Source of the DNA: an uncultured Pelagibacteraceae bacterium
GTDB taxonomy: Bacteria > Pseudomonadota > Alphaproteobacteria > Pelagibacterales > Pelagibacteraceae
Length of the DNA stretch: 43,780 bases
Assembly (NCBI GenBank): GCA_902562875.1
Contig: CACEVB010000008.1
Coordinates: 1-43,780, forward strand
Direction of reading: 5' to 3'
Of this stretch, positions 1 to 8,316 are shown in pieces. The position numbers and the translations under genes are program-made. The notes below the pieces were generated by a model, which worked only from the letters and a program-made list of their open reading frames with translations, was not told the DNA's origin and ran no database searches. Each line of letters opens with the position of its first letter. Within the stretch, counting starts at the first letter, position 1.

Positions 1-1
1 A

Positions 2-367
2 ACCACGTTATCAGGGGGTGAAGCTCAAAGAATAAAACTTGCAAAAGAATTGTCTAAAAGATCTACTGGACGAACAATGTACATTCTAGACGAGCCAACT
101 ACTGGCTTGCATCAGCATGATATTAAAAAATTATTAGAAATACTTCATACATTTGTAGCTATGGGAAACACAGTCGTCGTTATAGAACATAATCTAGATG
201 TAATAAAAACTGCAGATTATCTAATAGACATGGGTCCTGAAGGAGGAGTAAAAGGTGGAAATATAATTGCTGAAGGTAAACCAGAGGAAATAATAAGTAT
301 TAAAAATAGTTATACAGGACAATTTTTAAAACCTATGTTAAACGGAAAGATAATGAAAATAGCCTAA
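2..367 (+). CDS. uvrA: UvrABC excinuclease subunit A, C-terminal end (partial)
   Basis: UvrA is the damage-recognition ATPase of nucleotide excision repair. Only the last 121 codons are present; the frame is open from base 2 at the window edge. The fragment opens with the second ABC signature ([12 protein letters not shown]), then has Walker B ([11 protein letters not shown], the form typical of UvrA) and the H-loop histidine in [11 protein letters not shown]. It ends in a normal UvrA tail, with [17 protein letters not shown] and a terminal [12 protein letters not shown] motif. A TTG at base 50 could be mistaken for a start but lies inside the ABC signature region, so it is internal. The gene converges on secF with four bases between the stops, leaving no room for a separate terminator. 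Confidence 0.97.
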   Translation, partial: TTLSGGEAQRIKLAKELSKRSTGRTMYILDEPTTGLHQHDIKKLLEILHTFVAMGNTVVVIEHNLDVIKTADYLIDMGPEGGVKGGNIIAEGKPEEIISIKNSYTGQFLKPMLNGKIMKIA

Positions 368-371
368 ATAA

Positions 372-1265
372 TTATTTTTCTTCTTTAACTATTGTTTTCT
401 GACTTACATTTAATTTAACAAGAATTGGGCATGCTATATAAATTGATGAATAAGTTCCAAATACAACTCCTAGTATCATAGCCAAAGAAAAACCTTTTAA
501 AATTTCACCTCCAAAAATAAATATAGATAATAAAGCTAACAAAGTTGTTATGGATGTTATTATTGTCCTAGACAAAGTCTCATTAATCGAAATATTAGTT
601 AAATCAAATATTTTGATATCGGCAAATCTTTTTAGATTATCTCTCACTCTATCGTAAATAACAACTGTATCGTTCATAGAATAACCTACAATTGTTAAAA
701 TTGCAGCGACAATAGACAAGTTTATCTCTAATGATAAAACGGAAAAAATACCCAATGTTATAATTACATCATGAAAAATTGCGTATATGGCACCAACACT
801 AAATTGCCATTCAAATCTAACCCATATGTAAACTAGCATTGCAAATAAAGATAATCCTATAGCTATAATTCCAGATCTTAATAACTCAGAGCTAACTTTT
901 GGTCCAACATTTTCAACTCTTCGAAAATCTACTGAATTTCCAAAACTTTTTTCGACATTATTCTTTATTTCTTTTATAAAAGTTTTACTATTTAAATTAT
1001 CCGTTTGAAATTTGATTATAAAATCTATCTCATTTCCAAATGATTTTACTGATACACCCTCAAGACTCATTTTGTTAAATACATCCCTTATATTTGAAAT
1101 TGATATATTTTTATCGTTAGATCTAATTTCAATTAATGCACCACCTTTAAAATCTACACCATAGTTTAAACCTTTTATTACTAAAAATAATATTGAAATT
1201 ATAATTAAAACTATAGAAAAAATATTAAAAGATTTTAAAAATTTATTAAAATATATTTCTTTCAT
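372..1265 (-). CDS. secF: Protein translocase subunit SecF
   Basis: SecF works with SecD in the inner membrane as the proton-driven accessory of the Sec translocon, pulling preproteins into the periplasm. The 297-aa product has a first membrane helix near residues 14-32, a periplasmic domain opening with the SecD/SecF hallmark GVDFKGG, the VGPKVSSELL segment before helix 2, and a C-terminal bundle carrying YSMNDTVVIYDRVRDN, a signature of SecF. Length is normal. Its ATG overlaps the secD stop by one base (TAATG type), implying translational coupling. It is the last gene of the long minus-strand block starting at dgt. Confidence 0.97.
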   Translation of the reverse strand: MKEIYFNKFLKSFNIFSIVLIIISILFLVIKGLNYGVDFKGGALIEIRSNDKNISISNIRDVFNKMSLEGVSVKSFGNEIDFIIKFQTDNLNSKTFIKEIKNNVEKSFGNSVDFRRVENVGPKVSSELLRSGIIAIGLSLFAMLVYIWVRFEWQFSVGAIYAIFHDVIITLGIFSVLSLEINLSIVAAILTIVGYSMNDTVVIYDRVRDNLKRFADIKIFDLTNISINETLSRTIITSITTLLALLSIFIFGGEILKGFSLAMILGVVFGTYSSIYIACPILVKLNVSQKTIVKEEK

Positions 1266-2818
1266 TATATTCTAATTTCCTTATTCTTATTTTTTATAAT
1301 ATATAAAGAAGTAAATAATCTTGCTATAAAATATACTGTAAATAATGTTGTTAAAATCCCAACACCTAAAGTGACAGAAAAACCTTTCACTGGACCTGAG
1401 CCCATAAAAAATAAAATTACTGCAGCAATTAATGTTGTAATATTAGCATCTAGGATTGTTGTTCTTGATTTTGTATACCCAGAGTCGAATGCAACTAATT
1501 TATTTTTTTCAATTTTTATCTCCTCTTTTATTCTCTCGAAAATTAAAACATTTGCATCAACAGCCATACCAACGGTTAATATAATGCCAGCAATACCTGG
1601 CAAAGTTAATGTAGCCTCAAAAATTGATAATATGCCAATTAATAAAATTAGATTTGTAATCAAAGCTAAATTTGCTATTAAACCAAATAATTTGTATTTA
1701 TATATCATAAACATAACGACCAAAATAAAACCAATAATTAGAGAAAGTATACCTGCTTTGATTGAATCTTTTCCAAGGTCAGGTCCAACTGTACGTTCCT
1801 CTATTATATTTAAAGGCGCAGGTAGGGCTCCAGATCTTAAAAGTAATGCTAAATCAGTAGCTGTCTGAAACGTAAAATCTCCAGTTATTTGACCTGAACC
1901 ACCAATAATTGCTTCGCTGATTGTGGGGGCACTAATTATTTTATTATCTAGAATTATTGCTAATTGACGCCCAACACCTTTGCTTGTTGCTTTTCCAAAT
2001 TTTTTTGATCCTACCCTATCTAAGTTAAATACTACAACAGTTTCATTTGTTTGATTGTTCATACTCGGCTTTGCATCAATCAAATTTTCACCACTTAAAA
2101 TAATCCTTTTACTTACTGTTTCACTTCGATCAGGATTATCCTCATAAACAAGTTTTTCGTTTCCAAAAGTTTCCTCTATAGACTGTGACACAAACTGGAA
2201 GGTTAAATTCGCTGTCTTACCTAAAAGACTTTTTATTCTATCTGGGTCATCTAGACCTGGAAGTTCTACCAATATTCTATCATTTCCCCTTTTCACAATA
2301 TTAGGCTCATTTGTTCCAAGATCATCAACCCTTCTTCTCACGATTTCAATAGCTTGATCTAAAGTTGCATTTTTGATTAGGACAAGTCCATATTCAGAAA
2401 ATTTTAAATTAATTTTATTTTCTATATTTGTTATATCAAACTGATGTGATTTAAATTGAGGATAATATGGGTTTATTTCACTCTTATCATCGTCAAAAAA
2501 CTTTATTACTTTTTCCAAATCGTCATTTGTTTCTAAAACTATAATTTCATCTTTAAGAGAGATATTTGTTATAATAAAATTATTTTCCTTAACAGCTTTT
2601 TTAATCTCTATTAACTTTGTTTGTAATTTTTGATTTATAATAGGTTTGTTATCAACTTCTAATAAAAGATAAGATCCACCTTGTAAATCTAAACCAAGAT
2701 TAATATTTCTTTGAAAATCATTTTCACCAAATTTAAAAAAATTCGAAAATGTAAAAAAGGATATAATTAATGTTAATAAAATAATTGAAATAATTTTAAT
2801 TTTTGAAAAATATAACAT
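1265..2818 (-). CDS. secD: Protein translocase subunit SecD
   Basis: SecD is the larger subunit of the SecDF complex, which uses the proton motive force to complete preprotein export. The 517-aa protein starts with a membrane helix, followed by NLGLDLQGGSYLLLEV, the canonical SecD motif. The periplasmic region includes the conserved VRRRVDDLGTNEPNI and RILVELPGLDDPDRI segments. The C-terminal six-helix half contains GMAVDANVLIFERIKEE, the conserved acidic helix-4 motif of the proton path. Size is typical for alphaproteobacteria. It sits 11 bases downstream of yajC and overlaps secF by one base, the usual yajC-secD-secF order. Confidence 0.97.
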   Translation of the reverse strand: MLYFSKIKIISIILLTLIISFFTFSNFFKFGENDFQRNINLGLDLQGGSYLLLEVDNKPIINQKLQTKLIEIKKAVKENNFIITNISLKDEIIVLETNDDLEKVIKFFDDDKSEINPYYPQFKSHQFDITNIENKINLKFSEYGLVLIKNATLDQAIEIVRRRVDDLGTNEPNIVKRGNDRILVELPGLDDPDRIKSLLGKTANLTFQFVSQSIEETFGNEKLVYEDNPDRSETVSKRIILSGENLIDAKPSMNNQTNETVVVFNLDRVGSKKFGKATSKGVGRQLAIILDNKIISAPTISEAIIGGSGQITGDFTFQTATDLALLLRSGALPAPLNIIEERTVGPDLGKDSIKAGILSLIIGFILVVMFMIYKYKLFGLIANLALITNLILLIGILSIFEATLTLPGIAGIILTVGMAVDANVLIFERIKEEIKIEKNKLVAFDSGYTKSRTTILDANITTLIAAVILFFMGSGPVKGFSVTLGVGILTTLFTVYFIARLFTSLYIIKNKNKEIRI

Positions 2819-2829
2819 TGTATTAAATG

Positions 2830-3117
2830 TTATTTGGGTGCATCTACCTTACTAGTAACTAATCCTTGAATACCATTAGTTCTTAGAATTTCTACTTTAA
2901 CATTATCGGCAATTAAAACTTCAATTTTTTCATTATCAATAATTCTTTCCACTGTACCAATAATGCCTCCGGAAGTTATAACTTTGTCACCTCTTTTAAG
3001 TTCATCAACCATTTTTTTGTGTTCTTTTGCTTTTCTTTGTTGAGGTCGAATAAGAAAAAAATAAAATATAACAAAAATTAAAATTAAAGGTATAAATTGT
3101 GCAATACTTGGATCCAT
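2830..3117 (-). CDS. yajC: Sec translocon accessory protein YajC
   Basis: YajC is a small single-pass inner-membrane protein that associates with SecDF and YidC. The 95-aa product has one N-terminal helix (residues about 8-24) followed by IRPQQRKAKEHKKM, the family hallmark, and a basic/beta cytoplasmic tail (LKRGDKVITSGGIIGTVERI) that is strongly conserved in YajC. Its start ATG is the only plausible one. It lies 51 bases after serS and 11 bases before secD. In many alphaproteobacteria other genes separate serS from yajC; here they are adjacent. Confidence 0.96.
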   Translation of the reverse strand: MDPSIAQFIPLILIFVIFYFFLIRPQQRKAKEHKKMVDELKRGDKVITSGGIIGTVERIIDNEKIEVLIADNVKVEILRTNGIQGLVTSKVDAPK

Positions 3118-3168
3118 AATCAGTAAATTCAGTTTTTATTTATACTAATTAAACCCTTAAAACAACTA

Positions 3169-4428
3169 CTAATTGTGGTGTATTTTTTCAATATTATTCA
3201 TGTAGGGTTTTAAAACTTCTGGAATATTTATTGAGCCGTCAGAGTTTTGATAATTTTCCATTATTGCAATTAAAGTTCTACCAACAGCTAATCCACTTCC
3301 ATTTAATGTGCCTGGATATAAAATTTCATTTTTTTCATTTTTATATCTAGTTTTCATTCTTGTAGCTTGAAATTGTCCACATGAAGAGCAGCTTGATATT
3401 TCCCTATATGTATTTTCTGATGGTATCCATACTTCGATATCATATGTTTTTTCTGCACTAAATCCCATATCTCCACTGCATAATAAAACTTTTCTATATG
3501 GTAATTTTAATTTATCTAAAACCATTGATGCACAATTTGTCATTCTATCAAGTTCATCTAAACAATGATCATTTTGAACAATGCTAACTAATTCAACTTT
3601 ATGAAATTGATGTTGACGTATCATGCCTTTTGTATCCTTCCCATAACTACCTGCTTCCTTTCTAAAACATGGAGTTGAAGCCACTAATCTTATGGGTAGT
3701 TCCTTAATGTTAAGAATTTGATCTTTAACCATGTTTGTTAGAATTACTTCAGCAGTTGGAATTAAATATTTCCTATCATTTTCGTCCTCTAATTTCAATT
3801 CAAACTGATCATTTTCAAATTTAGGTAATTGACCAGTGCCAAACATTGTATTTGAACTGGCTATATATGGAGGCGAAATTTCAATATACCCATTTTTTTG
3901 TGTATGTAAATCAATCATAAAATTTGAAATTGCTCTTTCTAAATAGGCCAACTCTTTTTTAACAAAAACAAATCTTGAACCGGTTGTTTTAGATGCCAAA
4001 TCGAAATCTAACATTTTAAGATTTTCTCCTAATTCATGATGAGACTGAGGTTTAAAATCAAAATTTCTTATTTCACCCTTAGTTTCAATTACTTTATTTG
4101 ATTTTTCGTCTCTTCCTATAGGAACGTCAGAATTAGAAATATTCGGTAAAGATGACAAAATAAGATCTAAATCTTGTTTTTTAATTTTTTGTTGATTTGC
4201 GAGTTCATTGATTAGATTAGATATTTCTTTCGACTTTTCAAAAAGGGATTTATCATTTTTTTTAGAAATATCTTTTTTTTGTTTTTCTAAACTCTCTTTT
4301 TTTTGTATTAATTCACGATTTTCTCTGTCTAATAAAATTATTTTTTCTAACTCTATATTTATATTTCTCTCTAAAATTTTTTTTTTAAATTCATCAAAAT
4401 TTTGGCGAATATTTTTAATATTATGCAT
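3169..4428 (-). CDS. serS: Seryl-tRNA synthetase
   Basis: SerS is a class II aminoacyl-tRNA synthetase that charges tRNA-Ser (and tRNA-Sec where present) in the cytoplasm. The 419-aa product has the N-terminal coiled-coil arm (residues about 25-100, rich in Lys and Glu), then class II motif 2 around FRKEAGSYGKDTKGMIRQHQFHKVELV and motif 3 near the C-terminus (LNGSGLAVGRTLIAIMENYQ). I chose the ATG at 4428, not the in-frame ATG at 4452. The protein then begins MHNIKNIRQN, which aligns with the usual SerS start, and the extra eight residues are only Met-Lys-Ile run. The start overlaps the tatC stop by eight bases. Confidence 0.96.
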   Translation of the reverse strand: MHNIKNIRQNFDEFKKKILERNINIELEKIILLDRENRELIQKKESLEKQKKDISKKNDKSLFEKSKEISNLINELANQQKIKKQDLDLILSSLPNISNSDVPIGRDEKSNKVIETKGEIRNFDFKPQSHHELGENLKMLDFDLASKTTGSRFVFVKKELAYLERAISNFMIDLHTQKNGYIEISPPYIASSNTMFGTGQLPKFENDQFELKLEDENDRKYLIPTAEVILTNMVKDQILNIKELPIRLVASTPCFRKEAGSYGKDTKGMIRQHQFHKVELVSIVQNDHCLDELDRMTNCASMVLDKLKLPYRKVLLCSGDMGFSAEKTYDIEVWIPSENTYREISSCSSCGQFQATRMKTRYKNEKNEILYPGTLNGSGLAVGRTLIAIMENYQNSDGSINIPEVLKPYMNNIEKIHHN

Positions 4429-5188
4429 TTTTTTCTTTATTTTTTTCTTCAATTAATTTTACTGAAAAAATAGACAACTCATATAAAATTAATAGTGGTA
4501 TGGCCAAGCCTATTTGAGTTATTGGATCTGGTGGTGTTAAGACAGCCGCGGTTCCAAATATAATAACAACAACAAATTTTCTTCTCTCTCTCAAAAAATT
4601 CGAATCAACTAATCCAATTCTTGCTAATAAACTTAATATAACCGGTAGTTGAAAACTTAATCCAAATGCAAAAATTAATTTCATGATTAATGATAAATAC
4701 TCATTTACTTTTGCTTCAAGTTGTATTGGTAGATTTGTTATATTACCCGTGCTTTCGAATGATAAAAAGAACTTTATGGCTAATGGCATAATCAAATAAT
4801 ATACAAGCATACCTCCTAAGAGAAATAAAATTGGAGTAATAACTAAATATGGCATAATTGCAGATTTTTCATTTTCATACAAACCTGGAGCAATAAATTT
4901 CCATATTTGTATTAAAATAAAAGGACTTGTTAGGAAAAAGGCTGCAAAAAAGGATACTTTTAAATAAGTTAAAAAAGTTTCTTGTAATGCTGTAAAAATT
5001 AATCTTCTATCAATCTTATCGTTTTCAACAGCTGATGCATATGGATCAACTAAAAAACCATAAATATAATCAGAAAATAGGTAACAAATAACAAAAAGTA
5101 CAAATAAACATATTAAAGTATTTATAAGTCTTTTCCTCAATTCGATTAAATGGCTAACAAAACCAGTTTCATTGTTTTCTTTAGACAT
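4421..5188 (-). CDS. tatC: Twin-arginine translocase subunit TatC
   Basis: TatC is the six-helix membrane receptor for twin-arginine signal peptides in the Tat export pathway for folded proteins. The 255-aa protein shows the N-terminal HLIELRKRL motif, the conserved periplasmic FLTYLKVSFFAAFFL region, a central FIAPGLYENEKS segment (conserved F-x-x-P-x-L-x-x-E-K/R), and C-terminal LTPPDPITQI. I prefer the ATG at 5188 over the one at 5194. A good Shine-Dalgarno (AAGGA) sits six bases before the 5188 start, whereas it directly abuts the upstream ATG. The start overlaps tatB by eight bases and the end overlaps serS by eight. Confidence 0.96.
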   Translation of the reverse strand: MSKENNETGFVSHLIELRKRLINTLICLFVLFVICYLFSDYIYGFLVDPYASAVENDKIDRRLIFTALQETFLTYLKVSFFAAFFLTSPFILIQIWKFIAPGLYENEKSAIMPYLVITPILFLLGGMLVYYLIMPLAIKFFLSFESTGNITNLPIQLEAKVNEYLSLIMKLIFAFGLSFQLPVILSLLARIGLVDSNFLRERRKFVVVIIFGTAAVLTPPDPITQIGLAIPLLILYELSIFSVKLIEEKNKEKNA

Positions 5189-5417
5189 TTTCATCCTTTT
5201 TGTTAGTCAAATCATTACTTTTTTTTACTTTATCGTCTTTATCAATATTTATCTCGCTAACATCAGTGACCTGACTTTGTATGTTATTTACATATCTTTT
5301 TATTGACCCAATCCATGATCCAAGTTTTTTAATCATAATTGGAAAATCTTTGGGACCAACAACAATGATCGCAACTGAAACTATAATTAAAATTTCAAAC
5401 CAGCCTATTTGTGGCAT
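5181..5417 (-). CDS. tatB: Twin-arginine translocase subunit TatB
   Basis: TatB pairs with TatC to form the signal-peptide receptor of the Tat system. The 78-aa product has the short N-terminal helix (IGWFEILIIVSVAIIVVGPKD), with the conserved Glu and the Gly-Pro hinge (VGPKDFP) that is diagnostic for TatB over TatA, then an amphipathic helix and a charged tail. It is at the short end of the family; many TatB proteins exceed 130 aa, so the C-terminal tail is reduced. It lies five bases after tatA and overlaps tatC. Confidence 0.93.
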   Translation of the reverse strand: MPQIGWFEILIIVSVAIIVVGPKDFPIMIKKLGSWIGSIKRYVNNIQSQVTDVSEINIDKDDKVKKSNDLTNKKDENV

Positions 5418-5422
5418 TTGAA

Positions 5423-5635
5423 TTAATCTTTGTTATTGGAGTCTTGATTTTTAGAATCTTGATTTTCAGTTATGTTTTTTGAAGGAGTTTCATCAGTTGG
5501 ATCTGAAGCCATTCCTTTTTTAAAACTTTTAATACCTTTTGCAACGTCTCCCATTAAACTAGAAATCTTACCTCTTCCAAAAAGTAAAACTATTAAAACT
5601 GCTACGATTGCAATTTGCCAAAATCCTATGCTCAT
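5423..5635 (-). CDS. tatA: Twin-arginine translocase subunit TatA
   Basis: TatA oligomerises to form the Tat translocation element. The 70-aa protein has the characteristic N-terminal helix ([21 protein letters not shown]), the FGRGKI hinge, an amphipathic helix with [13 protein letters not shown], and a polar tail with an Asn-Gln-Asp-Ser repeat. The FGxxKxxxLxxDxxxGxxxFKKG pattern separates it clearly from TatB. It is the first tat gene of the cluster, 49 bases downstream of scpB. Confidence 0.95.
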   Translation of the reverse strand: MSIGFWQIAIVAVLIVLLFGRGKISSLMGDVAKGIKSFKKGMASDPTDETPSKNITENQDSKNQDSNNKD

Positions 5636-5684
5636 AAAGTTTACTTATAGCCTTATTAACGAAATTTTAAAAGAGACTTTTTTA

Positions 5685-6371
5685 TCAAGTATCTTCACTT
5701 TTAAGTGTACTATTAAGCATTTCGTCTATATCTGAATAAATATTCTCCTTTTTTTCCTCCTGTTTCTCTTTAAAAAATTTGCCTGTTCCAAATATATTCG
5801 ACTCTACGCTTGATGTATCAATTAAACCTGCGCTACCTAACTCATCCACTGTAGGTAAGTCAGATAATTTTTGTAAGCTAAAATGATTTAAAAACTCCTC
5901 AGTTGTACCATATTGAATTGGTTTACCTGGAACATCCTTTCTACCCATGGGTTTAACCCAATTCAATTCCATTAAAATTTCAAGTGTATTTGTACCAAAA
6001 GCCACACCTCTAATTTCCTCTATTTCAGCGCGTGTTACTGGCTGATGATATACTATGATGGCAAGTGTTTCTATGGCAGCTTTTGAAAGTTTTTTTTCGA
6101 CAGTTTTTTGTTGGGACATTAATAAAGATAAGTTTTCAGCGGTTCTAAATGACCATTTGTTTAATATACAAACCAAATTTATCCCTCTTGAAAAATAATT
6201 CTCTTGGAGTTTTTCTAATATTTTTTGAACATTTCCTTTTTTTGAAAGTTTACTTTCAATTGTTCTAACGTCTAAAGGCTCTGGAGAGGCAAATAATATT
6301 GCCTCAACTTCTCTTTCAACCTCAGAGATACTCGATGGGAAATTTAGAATATTATTTTTTAATTTTTTCAT
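5685..6371 (-). CDS. scpB: Segregation and condensation protein B
   Basis: ScpB binds ScpA and the SMC ATPase to form the chromosome-organising condensin complex. The 228-aa protein has the paired winged-helix layout of the family: VEAILFASPEPLD near the N-terminus, and the strongly conserved ALETLAIIVYHQPVTRAEIEEIRGV and GRKDVPGKPIQYGTTEEFLNHF segments (first letter pair here is IE). The C-terminal tail is acidic and variable. Its start overlaps the scpA stop by four bases (ATGA), the usual coupled scpAB arrangement. Confidence 0.95.
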   Translation of the reverse strand: MKKLKNNILNFPSSISEVEREVEAILFASPEPLDVRTIESKLSKKGNVQKILEKLQENYFSRGINLVCILNKWSFRTAENLSLLMSQQKTVEKKLSKAAIETLAIIVYHQPVTRAEIEEIRGVAFGTNTLEILMELNWVKPMGRKDVPGKPIQYGTTEEFLNHFSLQKLSDLPTVDELGSAGLIDTSSVESNIFGTGKFFKEKQEEKKENIYSDIDEMLNSTLKSEDT

Positions 6372-7099
6372 TTATCTTTAATAAATATATCATCATATAA
6401 GTTATTTTGTTTAATGGAAAAATTTCCTTCTTTAACTAGTTCTAATGATGCAGCGAAAATACCGGCTTTTCCGGTTTTTCTCATTGAAGTTTGATCCCTA
6501 AAATTTTTCGGTATAAATTCATTAATATTTTTCCAATCTGAAATATTACCAAAAAACCGTTTTAAAGCTCTAATACCATCTTCTGTAGTAAAAACAGGTA
6601 ATTTTGGGATAGATATTTTTTGAAAATTTTTGGTTGTCATAAAATTTGCGTAAGATTTTAAAATTTCGTAAACTGTTAATGAATATTTTGTATTATATGT
6701 TGGTCTAATTGACCCCTTTCCACCTCTTAAAAAAATATCTTTACCTAGCCTTTTTCTTTTTAACATTTGATGGGAAAGTAACCTAATTAATTCAAGTTTT
6801 TTTAATTGTAATTTTAATTTTTCCGCTACTTCTAGGGCTTTGAACTCTTCCTCATCGGTTTCAGGTAATAATAATTTGGATTTAAGGTAAGCTAACCATG
6901 TGGCCATTACAAGATATTCTGAAGCAATTTCTAAGTTAATATTTTTCTGTTCTGTAATGAAATTATAAAATTGATCTGCTAATTTTGTTATTGATATCTT
7001 TTCTAGGTCAACCTTTTGCGACTTTGCTAGATCTAATAAAATATTTAAAGGACCATTAAATATATTGAGATCAACTTTAAAATAATGAGAATCATTCAT
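6368..7099 (-). CDS. scpA: Segregation and condensation protein A
   Basis: ScpA is the kleisin subunit that bridges SMC heads. The 243-aa product starts with the family hallmark (FNGPLNILLDLAKSQKVDLEKI), followed by the conserved AxxYLVMATWLAYLKSKLLLPE helix typical of kleisins, and ends in a winged-helix region with the TGKAGIFAASLELVKEG motif near residue 210. Length is normal. It follows nagZ by 13 bases, and scpA-scpB downstream of nagZ is a common alphaproteobacterial order. Confidence 0.95.
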   Translation of the reverse strand: MNDSHYFKVDLNIFNGPLNILLDLAKSQKVDLEKISITKLADQFYNFITEQKNINLEIASEYLVMATWLAYLKSKLLLPETDEEEFKALEVAEKLKLQLKKLELIRLLSHQMLKRKRLGKDIFLRGGKGSIRPTYNTKYSLTVYEILKSYANFMTTKNFQKISIPKLPVFTTEDGIRALKRFFGNISDWKNINEFIPKNFRDQTSMRKTGKAGIFAASLELVKEGNFSIKQNNLYDDIFIKDK

Positions 7100-7112
7100 T
7101 TTATTTTTAATT

Positions 7113-8105
7113 TTAACTTAATTTTCTCATCATTTGTGATGTTTTTTTAAACAAAAAATTACTTAAAAGAGGTGAATTTTCTGCAACTTTTACCATTTGT
7201 TTTAATTCGCCGTTACAATGCAAAACTAGATCACATCCAGCATTAAAAGCCATTACAGTATTTTTTTCAATTGAATATTTCAAAGCTTTCATAGAAATAT
7301 CATCTGATATAATTATATTTTTAAATCCAATTGATCCTCTTATTATTTTTATAATTTTTTTAGAATGTGTGGCGCAATTAATTTTATCAATTTTTTTAAA
7401 TAATATATGTGCTGTCATCGCCATCATTGATTTTTTTTTTTTAAATGCTCTAAAATCGTTTTTAGACAAATATCTTAAATTTTTATCAACAATAGGAAGA
7501 AGCTTATGACTGTCAGATTTAGCCAAACCATGTCCGGGAATATGTTTTATAATTGTAAATATTCCATTATTAAAAAATTTTTTTATTATTTTATCTCCAA
7601 TTTTCGATGCAATGGTAGGACTCCTTGAAAAAGATCTATTTCCTATGATTTTATGTGAATTAGACCTATATAAATCTAATACAGGAACAGCATTTATATT
7701 TATTCCTAGAATTTTTAATAAATATGAAATTTGATTTATATAAACATTTAAGTATGTTTCAAATTTTGATTTGTCTTTTTTAAAAAGTTTACCAAAAAAT
7801 TTTGAAGAAAAACTAGAGTTATCTATAATATTTTTCAACCTTGAAACATCTCCTCCTTCCTCATCTATTATTATTGGATAATTTGTGTCATTGAAGATTT
7901 TTTTAATTTTCTTTACCAGGGATTGTGTTTGTTTAATACTTTTAATATTTCTAGAAAATAATATAATACCCCATGGTTTGTATTTTTTTAAAAAAAATAT
8001 TTCTTTTTTATTTAATTTGTGCAATTTAATTCCACAAATAAAGGATCTTCGGTTTCTAATTTCTTTTAAGTAATTCCCAAAACTTATATTCATTATCTTT
8101 TTCAT
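7113..8105 (-). CDS. nagZ: Beta-N-acetylhexosaminidase (GH3), NagZ type
   Basis: NagZ removes N-acetylglucosamine from muropeptides during cell-wall recycling in the cytoplasm. The 330-aa protein has the glycoside hydrolase family 3 motifs IDEEGGDVSRL, KHIPGHGLAKSDSHKLLP (the NagZ His/Asp catalytic loop DSH) and IIISDDISMKAL with the nucleophile Asp. No signal peptide is seen, consistent with a cytoplasmic enzyme. The ATG at 8105 has a plausible ribosome site (GGATGA nine bases upstream). A second in-frame ATG at 8093 is possible. With the 8105 start the gene overlaps the preceding small gene by 50 bases, unusually long for this block. Confidence 0.92.
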   Translation of the reverse strand: MKKIMNISFGNYLKEIRNRRSFICGIKLHKLNKKEIFFLKKYKPWGIILFSRNIKSIKQTQSLVKKIKKIFNDTNYPIIIDEEGGDVSRLKNIIDNSSFSSKFFGKLFKKDKSKFETYLNVYINQISYLLKILGININAVPVLDLYRSNSHKIIGNRSFSRSPTIASKIGDKIIKKFFNNGIFTIIKHIPGHGLAKSDSHKLLPIVDKNLRYLSKNDFRAFKKKKSMMAMTAHILFKKIDKINCATHSKKIIKIIRGSIGFKNIIISDDISMKALKYSIEKNTVMAFNAGCDLVLHCNGELKQMVKVAENSPLLSNFLFKKTSQMMRKLS

Positions 8106-8316
8106 TATTTAATTCATCCAAAAATTCAATAATATTTTCTGTATTATTATCAAGAATAATTAAACTTTTCTCATTTATAAGAATTTTATCATCTATAGAT
8201 TTTATCGATAGAAAAGATTTTTTTTTATTTTCGTCTGAGATATAATATCTAGTGCAAAAAAATAAAAAAAAAAATATAAATATAATATAGAATAAAATTT
8301 TAATTTCTTTAAGCAT
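8056..8316 (-). CDS. Small single-pass membrane protein of unknown function
   Basis: I do not recognise a family. The 86-aa product has a very hydrophobic helix at about residues 6-22 (FYIIFIFFFLFFC), followed by a polar, presumably periplasmic, tail of about 60 residues rich in Lys, Asn, Asp and Glu. It overlaps the argS stop by one base and runs 50 bases into nagZ, so translation is probably coupled. In many alphaproteobacteria this position between argS and nagZ is held by a larger membrane-anchored SPOR-domain protein. This gene could be a remnant or functional reduction of that, but I see no SPOR fold here, so that link rests on position only. Confidence 0.7.
   Translation of the reverse strand: MLKEIKILFYIIFIFFFLFFCTRYYISDENKKKSFLSIKSIDDKILINEKSLIILDNNTENIIEFLDELNNEKDNEYKFWELLKRN

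Noticed and set aside
50..367. A separate small gene starting at the TTG at base 50.
   Set aside because: The same frame is open upstream to the window edge and holds the ABC signature of UvrA, so it is the end of uvrA.
1371..1868. A 165-codon open frame on the plus strand.
   Set aside because: Antisense to secD, which is certain; composition mirrors the complement of hydrophobic helices.
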